The position numbers and the translations under genes are program-made. Positions 9,811-18,611 of a stretch of DNA of 64,000 nt are shown here, piece after piece. The notes beneath the pieces were generated by a model, which was not told where the DNA came from, did not search any database, and saw only the letters and a program-made list of their open reading frames with translations. The stretch covers positions 3,141,001 through 3,205,000 of the forward strand of contig NZ_CP019044.1 of NCBI RefSeq assembly GCF_001953055.1. The letters run 5' to 3'. Source of the DNA: Salaquimonas pukyongi (GTDB lineage Bacteria; Pseudomonadota; Alphaproteobacteria; Rhizobiales; Rhizobiaceae). Numbering within the stretch: the first letter of the stretch is position 1; every line of letters starts with the position of its first letter.

Positions 9811-9879
9811 CCCTCGGGCTCGACCCGAGGGTCCAGTATGAAGAGCGGCACCCTCCGGATCCCCGGCTCAAGGCCGAGG
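9811..9879. repeat. Pair of REP-like palindromes in inverted orientation
   Basis: The first copy (9811-9831) is CCCTCGGG-CTCGA-CCCGAGGG and reads in the opposite orientation to the 8850 copy. The second (9861-9879) is the degenerate CCCCGGCTCAAGGCCGAGG followed by ATGAC, in the same orientation as the 8850 copy. Such inverted pairs resemble REP/BIME units and may form mRNA 3' hairpins. Confidence 0.55.
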
Positions 9880-9953
9880 ATGACGAAGCAGGGAGCCCAC
9901 TCCTCCCTTAAGGAAACGGAAATTCCGCAGAAAAAAGCTGGAGTATTCACCTG

Positions 9954-10331
9954 ATGGCGACCCTGCCCGACATGGTGAAGCACAGGGGGTTCCCCTCCGG
10001 CATGCCCGGAACGGGATTCCAGTTCACCATTCGCCGGGCAAATCCCAAGGGAGCCACAAAGATCATCCGCCGGGAACGCCATGCCGACCGGGCGCCGGTG
10101 GACATCAAGGCTGACACCGCTTTCCTGCATTCGCTGTGGCATCACTTCGGCGAGGAGCCATTCGAGCGCGGCAATCTGGATGCAGGGCGGCTGTCCTGGC
10201 TGTTTGGCCGAGAGGTCATTGCGGCGGAGGATCCGTTCGATCCGCAAAGCTATGAAGCTTTGCTGCAAATCAATGTGGAGGTGGCGAAAGCCAACTACCC
10301 TGAAGCCTTCGGGGACGTTCTCGAGGTGTGA
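9954..10331 (+). CDS. Conserved hypothetical protein
   Basis: The product is 125 residues and I do not recognise it as a characterised family. It is soluble, with no signal peptide or membrane segment. Visible features are a basic segment ATKIIRRERHADRAP near residue 40 and a C-terminal acidic helical part ending in FGDVLEV. A weak TGGAG precedes the ATG. It lies 30 bases before a STAS/SpoIIAA-like gene on the same strand, so the two and the following membrane protein probably form a unit. Codon use fits the neighbours. Confidence 0.7.
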   Translation: MATLPDMVKHRGFPSGMPGTGFQFTIRRANPKGATKIIRRERHADRAPVDIKADTAFLHSLWHHFGEEPFERGNLDAGRLSWLFGREVIAAEDPFDPQSYEALLQINVEVAKANYPEAFGDVLEV

Positions 10332-10361
10332 AATGTCCATGAGAGACGAAAGGGAAATGCC

Positions 10362-10727
10362 ATGCTGAAAATCAACCGGGAAGCCGACACACTTTTTACC
10401 ATCCAGGTAAATGGCCAGGTGACTGCAGAGGAGATGGATGCCGAACTCGACCGGCTGATTGAACTGTCGAAGGATATCAAGGGTGGCAGGCTGCTTTACG
10501 ACATCCGCGAGTTCGAGATGCCCTCAATCGGGGCAGTGATGGTGGAGTTGCGCAAGCTTCCAAATCTGTTCGGGCTGCTGTCCCGCTTCGACAAGGCTGC
10601 GGTGCTGGCGGAAGAGCCATGGATGCGGGCAATGGCCGAGTGGGAAGGCGTGTTGATCCCGGGTTTCGAAATCAAGTCCTTTGCCCACAAGGATGAAAAG
10701 GAGGCGCGCGCATGGCTGGAGACCTGA
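10362..10727 (+). CDS. STAS/SpoIIAA-like domain protein
   Basis: The 121-residue protein has the layout of SpoIIAA/SEC14-like single-domain proteins: an N-terminal hairpin (LFTIQVNGQVTAEEMDAEL), the strand GRLLYDIREFEM, a helix, the strand AAVLAEEPWMRAMAEW, and a last strand and helix (IKSFAHKDEKEARAWL). Members of this group are small cytosolic proteins of mostly unknown function with an anti-sigma-antagonist-like fold. The next gene starts within its last 16 bases, so the two are translationally coupled. The fold is assigned by pattern only. Confidence 0.7.
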   Translation: MLKINREADTLFTIQVNGQVTAEEMDAELDRLIELSKDIKGGRLLYDIREFEMPSIGAVMVELRKLPNLFGLLSRFDKAAVLAEEPWMRAMAEWEGVLIPGFEIKSFAHKDEKEARAWLET

Positions 10728-11071
10728 AGCTCTTCATGACGCCGCCAGGCGATGAAGATCACCCCGGCGGGCAAGACGAACACCGCCAGCTGAAGCGCAG
10801 GATGAGCGAAGCGGAAAAAGAGCGCCTTGCCCGTCAGCACTGGGACTGGCTCGGCTTTATTGCCCTGTGCGCGCTTGGCGGCATTGCCCTGGGCGCCGTG
10901 TCGGCCTGGGCAGTACTGCGCTTCGACATCAACGGCATCGGATCGATGATTGGCCGTTCCGGCAACTGGGCAGAATATACCGCATTGCTGGTCGGCGGGC
11001 TCGCTTCAACCCTTGGCATGATCGCCATGGGCATCGGCATCATGGTGCGGTCGACCTGGCCGGAGCACTGA
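10712..11071 (+). CDS. Small membrane protein of unknown function
   Basis: The product is 119 residues. After a hydrophilic, charged N-terminus (about residues 1-42) come two predicted membrane helices, LGFIALCALGGIALGAVSAW and ALLVGGLASTLGMIAMGIGI. The start at 10712 is chosen because AAGGAGG lies just upstream, inside the preceding gene; the overlap is 16 bases. I see no catalytic motif. It sits 44 bases ahead of pccA. A link to PccA or to the STAS-like protein is only a guess from order. Confidence 0.7.
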   Translation: MAGDLKLFMTPPGDEDHPGGQDEHRQLKRRMSEAEKERLARQHWDWLGFIALCALGGIALGAVSAWAVLRFDINGIGSMIGRSGNWAEYTALLVGGLASTLGMIAMGIGIMVRSTWPEH

Positions 11072-11115
11072 GAGTGGGTCCTTACCGGCCCGGATAGAAA
11101 GAAACGGATGCAAGC

Positions 11116-13344
11116 ATGTTCAAGAAGATACTGATTGCCAATCGCGGTGAAATTGCCTGTCGTGTCATCAAGACCGCTCGCAAGATGGGCATCAAAACGG
11201 TAGCGGTATACTCAGATGCCGACCGGGATGCGCTGCATGTTTCCATGGCCGATGAAGCCATTCACATCGGACCGCCGCCGGCTGCCCAATCCTATATCGT
11301 CATCGACAGGATCATGGACGCCATCAAGCAGTCGGGCGCGCAAGCGGTGCATCCGGGCTACGGGTTTCTGTCTGAAAATCCGAAGTTTGCCGAAGCCCTC
11401 AAAAAAGCGGGCGTTGCCTTTATCGGCCCGCCGGTAGGCGCCATCGAGGCAATGGGTGACAAGATCACCTCGAAGAAACTTGCCGACGAAGCGGGTGTTT
11501 CCACCGTTCCCGGCCATATGGGGCTCATCGAGGATGCCGACGAGGCGGTGAAGATTGCCTCCCAGATCGGCTATCCCGTAATGATCAAGGCATCGGCAGG
11601 CGGTGGTGGCAAGGGCATGCGCATTGCCTGGAACGACGAGGAGGCACGGGAAGGGTTTCAGTCCTCCAAGAACGAGGCCAAGTCGTCATTCGGCGATGAC
11701 CGCATCTTCATCGAGAAATTCGTCACCCAGCCGCGCCACATCGAAATCCAGGTGCTGGGCGATACCCATGGCAATGTCATCTATCTTGGCGAACGGGAAT
11801 GCTCGATCCAGCGGCGAAACCAGAAGGTGATCGAGGAAGCGCCCTCCCCCTTTCTCGATGAAAAAACGCGCAAGGCAATGGGCGAACAGGCCGTGGCGCT
11901 GGCCAAGGCCGTCGACTACTGCTCGGCGGGCACGGTGGAGTTCATCGTCGATGGCGAGCGGAATTTCTATTTCCTGGAGATGAACACCCGCCTTCAGGTG
12001 GAGCATCCGGTAACCGAACTGATCACGGGGGTCGATCTTGTCGAGCAGATGATCCGCGTTGCCGCCGGCGAGAAGCTGGCGATCAGGCAAAAAGACGTTA
12101 AGCTCAATGGCTGGGCCATCGAATCCAGGCTTTATGCCGAAGATCCCTTTCGCAATTTCCTGCCCTCCATCGGCCGGTTGACCCGCTATCGCCCACCGAT
12201 CGAGGGCGAGACCGATACAGGCGCCATCATCCGCAATGATACCGGGGTTTATGAAGGCGGCGAGATCTCGATGTATTACGATCCGATGATCGCCAAGCTG
12301 TGTAGCTGGGGGAAGGATCGCAAGGCTGCAATTGATGCGATGGTGGACGCCCTTGATTCTTTCGAACTGGAAGGCATCGGCCACAACCTGCCCTTCCTGT
12401 CAGCGGTTATGCAGCATGAGAAATTCATCAGCGGCGACATTACAACCGCCTTTATCGCCGAAGAATATCCAGATGGTTTCGAGGGCGTAACAATTGGCGA
12501 CGAAGACCTCGGCAAGGTTGCGGCTGCGGCTGCGGTCCTGAACATGATTGCTGAATTGCGCCGCACGCGCATCTCCGGTGTTCTCGCCAATCACAAGCGC
12601 AAGGTGTCCAAGGAATGGGTTGCCGTCATCGATGGAAAACAGGTGCCGCTGAAGCTGCGCAAGATGCGCAATGAAGGGGCGGTGGTAACCTTGTCGGAAA
12701 CCGCCAGCTCGGTTTCAGAAGCGATCGGGGGCGGATCAAAAACTGCCGAGACGGCGGCCAAGCTGCTGCCGATGCTGGAACGCGGCGCAATCTATATCGA
12801 CCAGGTGGCCAAGAAACTTGGATGTTCGGAGAAAGAAGTCCGCAGCGCCATCGACCGGCTGCGCCAGTATGGCGCGGAAATCGAAAACGCCGGAAAGGGA
12901 ACGTTGAAGTTCCGCTACCGGCGCACCCGGTATGACGTTGAAACCGGCTGGCGGCCGGGAAAACCGCTGGCGCTGGTTCAGGTCGGCAAGGAACGGCTGG
13001 CGCTGAAGGTCGTGCCGACCCATACGGGATACCGCATCCGCTGGCGCGGTGCGGACATGAATGTACAGCTCGTCTCCAAGCGCCAGGCACAATATCTGTC
13101 GCTGATGCCCGAGAAGATTGCGCCCGATACCTCCAAGCTGCTGCTTTGCCCGATGCCGGGGCTGGTGGTTTCCATTGCCGTCACCGCAGGAGAAGCGGTA
13201 GAAGAAGGCCAGCCGCTGGCAACGGTGGAAGCAATGAAAATGGAAAACATCCTGCGCGCCGAGAAGAAGGCAAAAGTGGCGAAAATCAACGCCGCAGCCG
13301 GGGACAGCCTCGCGGTGGACGATGTGATCATGGAGTTTGAGTGA
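11116..13344 (+). CDS. pccA: Propionyl-CoA carboxylase alpha subunit with an inserted winged-helix segment
   Basis: The product is 742 residues; typical alphaproteobacterial PccA proteins are about 670-680. The biotin carboxylase domain (about 1-450) has [33 protein letters not shown] and [14 protein letters not shown]. The biotinyl domain is C-terminal, with Lys708 in the EAMKMEN motif as the biotin site. Between the start of the BT linker and [10 protein letters not shown] an extra block at about 527-604 contains [20 protein letters not shown], then [17 protein letters not shown] and NAGKGTLKF. This reads like the HTH_11 winged helix of BirA. The insert is in frame and the rest of the enzyme looks intact. 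The stop overlaps the mutase start (TGATG). Confidence 0.95.
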   Translation: MFKKILIANRGEIACRVIKTARKMGIKTVAVYSDADRDALHVSMADEAIHIGPPPAAQSYIVIDRIMDAIKQSGAQAVHPGYGFLSENPKFAEALKKAGVAFIGPPVGAIEAMGDKITSKKLADEAGVSTVPGHMGLIEDADEAVKIASQIGYPVMIKASAGGGGKGMRIAWNDEEAREGFQSSKNEAKSSFGDDRIFIEKFVTQPRHIEIQVLGDTHGNVIYLGERECSIQRRNQKVIEEAPSPFLDEKTRKAMGEQAVALAKAVDYCSAGTVEFIVDGERNFYFLEMNTRLQVEHPVTELITGVDLVEQMIRVAAGEKLAIRQKDVKLNGWAIESRLYAEDPFRNFLPSIGRLTRYRPPIEGETDTGAIIRNDTGVYEGGEISMYYDPMIAKLCSWGKDRKAAIDAMVDALDSFELEGIGHNLPFLSAVMQHEKFISGDITTAFIAEEYPDGFEGVTIGDEDLGKVAAAAAVLNMIAELRRTRISGVLANHKRKVSKEWVAVIDGKQVPLKLRKMRNEGAVVTLSETASSVSEAIGGGSKTAETAAKLLPMLERGAIYIDQVAKKLGCSEKEVRSAIDRLRQYGAEIENAGKGTLKFRYRRTRYDVETGWRPGKPLALVQVGKERLALKVVPTHTGYRIRWRGADMNVQLVSKRQAQYLSLMPEKIAPDTSKLLLCPMPGLVVSIAVTAGEAVEEGQPLATVEAMKMENILRAEKKAKVAKINAAAGDSLAVDDVIMEFE

Positions 13345-15482
13345 TGGCTGAAAGCTTCCCAAGGGACTGGCTCGACCTTGCCACGAAGGAGCGCAAGGGC
13401 AAGAGCCCGCAAGACCTGATCTGGCATACCGATGAGGGCATTGCCGTCAAGCCGCTTTATACCGCCGACGACCTGAAAGAGGTCGGACATCTTGATTCCC
13501 TGCCCGGCTTTTCGCCCTTTGTGCGCGGGCCGAAGGCGACCATGTATGCCGGGCGGCCCTGGACGATCCGCCAGTATGCCGGCTTTTCGACAGCAGAAGA
13601 ATCAAACCGCTTTTACCGCAAGGCGCTGGCAGCCGGACAGCAGGGCGTATCGGTTGCCTTCGATCTTGCCACCCATCGCGGCTATGACTCGGATCATCCC
13701 AGGGTTACCGGCGACGTGGGCAAGGCGGGGGTGGCGATCGATTCGGTCGAAGACATGAAAATCCTGTTCGACGGAATTCCGCTGAAGGACATTTCCGTAT
13801 CGATGACCATGAACGGGGCGGTGATTCCGATCCTTGCCAGCTTCATCGTGGCGGGTGAGGAACAGGGCTGCACCCGTGCGGAGCTGTCGGGAACCATCCA
13901 GAACGATATCCTGAAGGAGTTCATGGTCCGCAATACCTACATCTATCCGCCGGAGCCATCGATGCGGATCGTCGCCGATATCATCGAATATACAGCGAAG
14001 GAAATGCCGAAGTTCAATTCGATTTCGATTTCCGGCTATCACATGCAGGAGGCGGGCGCGACGCTGGTGCAGGAGCTTGCCTATACGCTGGCGGACGGGC
14101 TTGAATATGTTCGTGCGGCCATTGCCAAGGGCATGGATGTGGACGCATTTGCCGGCCGGCTTTCCTTCTTTTTCTGCATTGGCATGAACTTCTTCATGGA
14201 GGCAGCGAAACTGCGCGCAGCCCGCCTGCTGTGGGCGAAGATGATGAAGGAATTCGGCGCCAGCGAGCGCTCGCAGATGCTGCGCACCCACTGCCAGACT
14301 TCTGGCGTTTCCCTGCAGGAACAGGATCCCTACAACAATGTGGTGCGCACCGCCTTTGAGGCGATGAGTGCTGCCCTGGGGGGAACCCAGTCCCTGCACA
14401 CCAACTCCTTCGATGAGGCGATTGCACTGCCGACGGAGTTTTCCGCACGGATTGCCCGCAACACCCAGTTGATCCTGCAGCACGAGACCGGCGTAACCAG
14501 GGTCGTCGATCCGCTGGCCGGTTCCTATTATGTGGAAAGCCTGACCCAGCAGCTTGCCGATGAAGCCTGGAAGTTGATCGAGGAAGTCGAGGAACTGGGG
14601 GGCATGACCAGGGCGGTCGAGGACGGCCTGCCGAAACGCCGCATCGAGGAAGCCGCAACCCGCAAACAGGCCGCCGTCGACAAGGGCGAAGCGGTTATTG
14701 TCGGTGTCAACAAATACCTGCTTGAGACCGAGGACGAAATCGACATTCTGGAAATCGACAACACGGCGGTGCGCAAGGCGCAGATCGACCGGCTGGAGCG
14801 GGTGCGCAGGCAGCGCGATCCCAAGCAGTATGAAGCTGCCATCAGCGCGCTCGAAAAGGTGGCTGAAAGCGGCGAAGGCAATATTCTGGAAGTAGCGGTG
14901 GAGGCAGCGCGCGCGCGCGCCTCGGTGGGCGAGATCTCCGATGCCCTGGAGCGCGCCTTCAACCGCCACAAGGCCGTGCCGGAAGTCGTCTCCGGGGTAT
15001 ATGAGGAAGCCTATGGCGATGACCCCGAATATGCCACGCTGGTGGAGCGGCTGAAATCGTTTTCGAAGGATCTGGGTGAAAAACCCCGCCTCATGGTGGC
15101 AAAGCTCGGCCAGGATGGTCATGACCGGGGCGCCAAGGTGATCGCCTCCGCATTTGGCGATATCGGCTTTGAGGTTGTTCCCGGCGATCTGTTCGAGACG
15201 CCGGCGGAAGCTGCCCGCTCGGCAATTGAGAACAAGGTGCATGTCATTGGCGCATCTTCCCTTGCCGCGGGCCACAAGACCCTGCTTCCTGAGTTGGTGG
15301 ATGCCCTGAAAGAGCAGGGAGCTGAAAACATCATCGTCATTACCGGTGGTGTCATTCCGCGCCAGGACTACGATTTCCTCAAGGAGCGCGGCGTGGCGGC
15401 AATCTTCGGCCCGGGCACAAATGTGCTGGAAGCGGCCCGTGCGGTCATCGATCTTGTCGAAGGGCGCTTGCGCAACCGCTGA
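13344..15482 (+). CDS. Methylmalonyl-CoA mutase
   Basis: The product is 712 residues and combines the substrate-binding barrel with a C-terminal cobalamin domain on one chain, the homodimer or large-subunit type. It isomerises (R)-methylmalonyl-CoA to succinyl-CoA. Seen: [52 protein letters not shown], and the B12-binding [13 protein letters not shown] carrying the DxHxxG histidine, followed by GASSLAAGH and FGPGTNV. ATG 13344 is preferred over GTG 13341 because it shares a TGATG overlap with the pccA stop. No epimerase or MeaB chaperone gene is in the window. Confidence 0.96.
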   Translation: MAESFPRDWLDLATKERKGKSPQDLIWHTDEGIAVKPLYTADDLKEVGHLDSLPGFSPFVRGPKATMYAGRPWTIRQYAGFSTAEESNRFYRKALAAGQQGVSVAFDLATHRGYDSDHPRVTGDVGKAGVAIDSVEDMKILFDGIPLKDISVSMTMNGAVIPILASFIVAGEEQGCTRAELSGTIQNDILKEFMVRNTYIYPPEPSMRIVADIIEYTAKEMPKFNSISISGYHMQEAGATLVQELAYTLADGLEYVRAAIAKGMDVDAFAGRLSFFFCIGMNFFMEAAKLRAARLLWAKMMKEFGASERSQMLRTHCQTSGVSLQEQDPYNNVVRTAFEAMSAALGGTQSLHTNSFDEAIALPTEFSARIARNTQLILQHETGVTRVVDPLAGSYYVESLTQQLADEAWKLIEEVEELGGMTRAVEDGLPKRRIEEAATRKQAAVDKGEAVIVGVNKYLLETEDEIDILEIDNTAVRKAQIDRLERVRRQRDPKQYEAAISALEKVAESGEGNILEVAVEAARARASVGEISDALERAFNRHKAVPEVVSGVYEEAYGDDPEYATLVERLKSFSKDLGEKPRLMVAKLGQDGHDRGAKVIASAFGDIGFEVVPGDLFETPAEAARSAIENKVHVIGASSLAAGHKTLLPELVDALKEQGAENIIVITGGVIPRQDYDFLKERGVAAIFGPGTNVLEAARAVIDLVEGRLRNR

Positions 15483-15532
15483 ACCGGCTCTACCAATCGC
15501 AGTCATACGGTTTGTCGATTGTGAGGCTTGTG

Positions 15533-16642
15533 ATGGGTGATCAGCGTTTTATGCCGCTTTACGGCATGATGAAGCGGGAGGGACTTGAGGCAATTGCTTT
15601 CGTCCCCGGAGCGAATTTCCAGCGGATTTTCGGGCGCGACTTTCATCTGATGGAGCGCCCGCTCATCATCATCGTTCCAGCTGATGGGGAGCCGGCAGCG
15701 ATTGTTCCAGCGCTTGAAATGGCTTCCTTCCGGCCCCTCGAATTTCCCGGCCCGGTGTTCGACTGGCGCGACGAGGATGGCTATGCGGCGGCCTTTGATA
15801 AGGCTGCTACGGCCTTGCCGCAGCTCGCCGGTGCAAACTCCTTCGGACTGGAGGCGCAGCGCATGCGGGCTTTCGAGCAGATGGAGCTGCAGCGGGTATT
15901 TCCCAGGGCTCGCTTTGTCGATGCCCATGGCGCCATTTCCTCGATCAGGCTTTGCAAGACGGCGGATGAGATCGCGAAGCTGAAGGAAGCAATCCGTATC
16001 TCCGAGACCGCGCTCGAAGCCACCCTTGGCGAAGTAAGGGAGGGTCTTACCGAACGCGAGGTGGAGGCCATTCTGGTGCGTCAGTTGTTTGCCCACGGGG
16101 CACACGGCCTCGCCTTTGAACCCATCGTGGCGGCTGGTGATAATTCCGCGCAGCCTCATGCCCAGGCACGGGATGACTACCGGATCAAGCGCGGTGATGC
16201 GCTGCTGTTCGATTTCGGGGCGAGCTATCAGGGCTACAATGCGGACATCACCCGGACTTTCTTTGTCGGTGAGGTTTCAGAGCATGACCGCGCCTTCTAC
16301 GATACCGTGCTGGCGGCCAATGAGCGTGGCAAGGAGGCTACGCGGGCGGGGGTCAGCGCAAATGATGTGGACGATGCGGTGCAGAAAGTGCTGGAAGGAT
16401 CGCAGTTCGCCGCCTTCATTCGTCACAAGACCGGTCATGGCCTGGGGCTCGACGTTCACGAAGCGCCGCAGATCATGCGCGGCAATCACGTAAAGCTGGA
16501 GGCAGGCACGGTATTTACCGTCGAACCGGGCCTTTACCGGCAGGATGAGTGCGGCGTGCGCATTGAGGATGACGTGGTGGTTACCGAAGACGGCATGGAA
16601 TGCCTGACCACCTTTCCCCGGGAGCTGCGCATCGTCGGGTAA
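15533..16642 (+). CDS. M24-family metallopeptidase (Xaa-Pro aminopeptidase-like)
   Basis: ATG 15533 is preferred, with GAGG about seven bases upstream, giving 369 residues; in-frame TTG 15512 and GTG 15521 or 15530 are alternatives. The N-terminal creatinase-type domain spans about residues 1-130 and the pita-bread catalytic domain follows. All five metal ligands of the M24 family appear: two aspartates in FDFGASYQGYNADITRTF, the histidine in GHGLGLDVHE, the glutamate in VEPGLY, and the glutamate in VRIEDDVVV. Substrates may be X-Pro peptides, or a creatinase-like role is possible. It follows the mutase by 50 bases without clear functional connection. Confidence 0.88.
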   Translation: MGDQRFMPLYGMMKREGLEAIAFVPGANFQRIFGRDFHLMERPLIIIVPADGEPAAIVPALEMASFRPLEFPGPVFDWRDEDGYAAAFDKAATALPQLAGANSFGLEAQRMRAFEQMELQRVFPRARFVDAHGAISSIRLCKTADEIAKLKEAIRISETALEATLGEVREGLTEREVEAILVRQLFAHGAHGLAFEPIVAAGDNSAQPHAQARDDYRIKRGDALLFDFGASYQGYNADITRTFFVGEVSEHDRAFYDTVLAANERGKEATRAGVSANDVDDAVQKVLEGSQFAAFIRHKTGHGLGLDVHEAPQIMRGNHVKLEAGTVFTVEPGLYRQDECGVRIEDDVVVTEDGMECLTTFPRELRIVG

Positions 16643-16651
16643 AACCGGTGC

Positions 16652-17533
16652 TCAGGAAAGCCCGTTTCGATCCTTCAGTTCGAGGTATATTGACGAATGG
16701 TCGCAATTGCCGCCGTCCAGTTCTGACACCAGGCGGCGATAGCGGTGTTGCATCTGTTCGGTGAGTGGAAGGCTCAGGGAAAGGGTGGTGGCCTCTTCTA
16801 CAATATTGTCAATGTCTTTGAGCTGGGTGGCAGAGCGTCCCCCTGGGGTGAAATTCCCGGTGGTCATGCGTTCACCGTGCTGCTGCAGGATGATGGAGTC
16901 GGCAAACCCGCCCTTCAGTGCTTTACGCAGGGCAGCGGGTTCGGCACCGCCTTTTTCTGCCAGCAGCATGGCTTCGGCCACCACGCCGATGGTCGAAGCG
17001 ACGATTGCCTGATTGGCCAGTTTGGCCAATTGCCCGGCGCCTGCCTCGCCAACCCGTACCGGGCGTCCCATTGCTTCCAACACCGGCTTTGCCCGGTCGA
17101 AGGCTGATTGCGCTCCACCTACCATGATTGCAAGGGTGGCGGCCTTTGCCCCCTTTGTGCCACCGGAAACCGGCGCGTCCAGGCAATCGATATCTCTGCC
17201 GGCAAGCCTTGCGGCGTGATCACGGGCTTGTGCCGGTTTGATCGAACTCATGTCGATGAAGATCGATCCGGATCCCATGGCCTTGGACACCTGCAATTCG
17301 AACAGCAGATCGCAAACGGCTGCACCGTCGCTAACCATGGTTATGACCACATCCGCCGATGCAACGGCTTGTAAGGGATGATCGCAAATCACCGCTCCGG
17401 AACTGGCGAGCGGACGGGCTTTTTCGGCCGTGCGATTCCATACCCTGACTGCATACCCGGCCTTGAGCAGGTTTGCCGCCATGGGCGCTCCCATCAGCCC
17501 GGTTCCCAAAAATGCAATATCCGGTTTGCCCAT
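16652..17533 (-). CDS. NAD(P)-dependent beta-hydroxyacid dehydrogenase (GarR/HIBADH family)
   Basis: The product is 293 residues. It starts MGKPDIAFLGTGLMGAPMAA, with AGGAAGGGAAG just upstream; the frame stays open further upstream but without an RBS. Seen: the Rossmann glycine motif, DAPVSGGTKGAKAATLAIMV, the catalytic-lysine segment GAGQLAKLANQ, and a helical C-terminal domain. The family includes 3-hydroxyisobutyrate dehydrogenase and tartronate-semialdehyde (2-hydroxy-3-oxopropionate) reductase. The latter fits the divergent neighbour, a 2-hydroxyacid dehydrogenase, and mmsB already covers the former. The exact substrate is not determined by sequence here. Confidence 0.88.
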   Translation of the reverse strand: MGKPDIAFLGTGLMGAPMAANLLKAGYAVRVWNRTAEKARPLASSGAVICDHPLQAVASADVVITMVSDGAAVCDLLFELQVSKAMGSGSIFIDMSSIKPAQARDHAARLAGRDIDCLDAPVSGGTKGAKAATLAIMVGGAQSAFDRAKPVLEAMGRPVRVGEAGAGQLAKLANQAIVASTIGVVAEAMLLAEKGGAEPAALRKALKGGFADSIILQQHGERMTTGNFTPGGRSATQLKDIDNIVEEATTLSLSLPLTEQMQHRYRRLVSELDGGNCDHSSIYLELKDRNGLS

Positions 17534-17639
17534 GGACTTCCCTTCCTGCTTGACTGCCTGTGCGAAGTCATTTTCTGGTGTATCAGATTTGATCTGCGGT
17601 AAAAGCGCCGCGTAATCCGTCAGGAGGCTGGTGCTGGTT

Positions 17640-18611
17640 ATGGAGAACAAGCGCGAACTGTTGGTGATCGGCGAAATGACGCCACGCATGATGGCGGCAT
17701 TTGCCCGGGATTTTACGGTGCATGAACTGTCCGGGATCGATGATATTCCCGGTTTTCTCAATGAAGCCGGCGAGCGTATCGAGGCGATTGCCACCTTTGG
17801 TGCGGAAACCGTGCCCCAGCAGGTCATGGACGGCCTTCCCAATCTGAAGATCATATCCTGCTACGGCGTTGGCTATGACGGCATCGATACACAGACAGCG
17901 GTCAAAAGGGGAATCGTGGTCACCCACACGCCGAATGTTCTCAACAATGATGTGGCCAATACTGCAATCCTGCTCATGCTTGCCGTCAGCCGGCAGCTTG
18001 TGCGCGATGACTGCTGGGTACGGTCCGGAAACTGGAAGGTGAAGGGCGCAGCACCCCTGACGCGATCCATTGAGGACAAGACGGTGGGCATTGTGGGACT
18101 TGGCCGGATCGGCGAGACGATTGCAGCAAAGCTTCAGGCGTTTTCCTGCAAGGTTTGCTATCACAGCCGCAATCCGCGCGATGTTGCCTATCCCTATTTT
18201 GCCGATCTGGTGGCGATGGCAAAGGCGGCCGATTACCTGATTGTCATAACGCCGGGCGGGGCTGCGACCCGTCACCTTATAGACCGGGCAGTGCTTGATG
18301 CGCTGGGACCGGACGGCACGCTAGTCAATGTGGCGCGGGGTTCGGTTGTCGATGAAGCAGCCATGGTAGCCGCACTGCGCGAAGGCAGGCTGGGTTATGC
18401 CGGCCTGGATGTGTTTGAGGCAGAACCCCACGTGCCGGAAGAACTGTTTGCGATGGACAATGTGGTGCTGCTTCCTCATGTGGGCAGCGCCACGGTGGAA
18501 ACCCGGCAGGCCATGGGCGATCTGACAGTTGAGAATCTCCAGCGGTTCTTCAAGCAGGGCCGGGTAACAACGCCGGTGCCCGAATGCGCGCATCTGGTGG
18601 AGGTGGATTAA
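17640..18611 (+). CDS. D-2-hydroxyacid dehydrogenase, glyoxylate/hydroxypyruvate reductase-like
   Basis: The product is about 323 residues and uses NAD(P)H to interconvert 2-oxo and D-2-hydroxy acids. Seen: the substrate loop SCYGVGYDGID, the nucleotide motif VGIVGLGRIGETIAAKL, and the catalytic triad: arginine in NVARGSVVDE, glutamate in LDVFEAEPHVPEEL and histidine in LLPHVGSAT. ATG 17640 is used; AGGAGG is at 17622-17627, 12 bases upstream, so GTG 17631 is a less likely start. It is divergent from the GarR-like gene, suggesting shared control of glycolate/glycerate-type metabolism. Its stop overlaps the convergent acyltransferase gene by four bases. Confidence 0.9.
   Translation: MENKRELLVIGEMTPRMMAAFARDFTVHELSGIDDIPGFLNEAGERIEAIATFGAETVPQQVMDGLPNLKIISCYGVGYDGIDTQTAVKRGIVVTHTPNVLNNDVANTAILLMLAVSRQLVRDDCWVRSGNWKVKGAAPLTRSIEDKTVGIVGLGRIGETIAAKLQAFSCKVCYHSRNPRDVAYPYFADLVAMAKAADYLIVITPGGAATRHLIDRAVLDALGPDGTLVNVARGSVVDEAAMVAALREGRLGYAGLDVFEAEPHVPEELFAMDNVVLLPHVGSATVETRQAMGDLTVENLQRFFKQGRVTTPVPECAHLVEVD

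Noticed and set aside
13290-13345. Cobalamin riboswitch before the B12-dependent mutase
   Set aside because: The mutase start overlaps the pccA stop, leaving no leader in which a riboswitch could fit.
7128-15482. Genomic island or prophage in the catabolic block
   Set aside because: No integrase, attachment site or phage gene is visible and codon use is uniform with the neighbours.
13602-15506. 634-codon open frame on the minus strand across the mutase gene
   Set aside because: It lies fully antisense to a clear methylmalonyl-CoA mutase with all motifs. Its translation has no recognisable domain and GC-rich coding DNA often gives such antisense frames.
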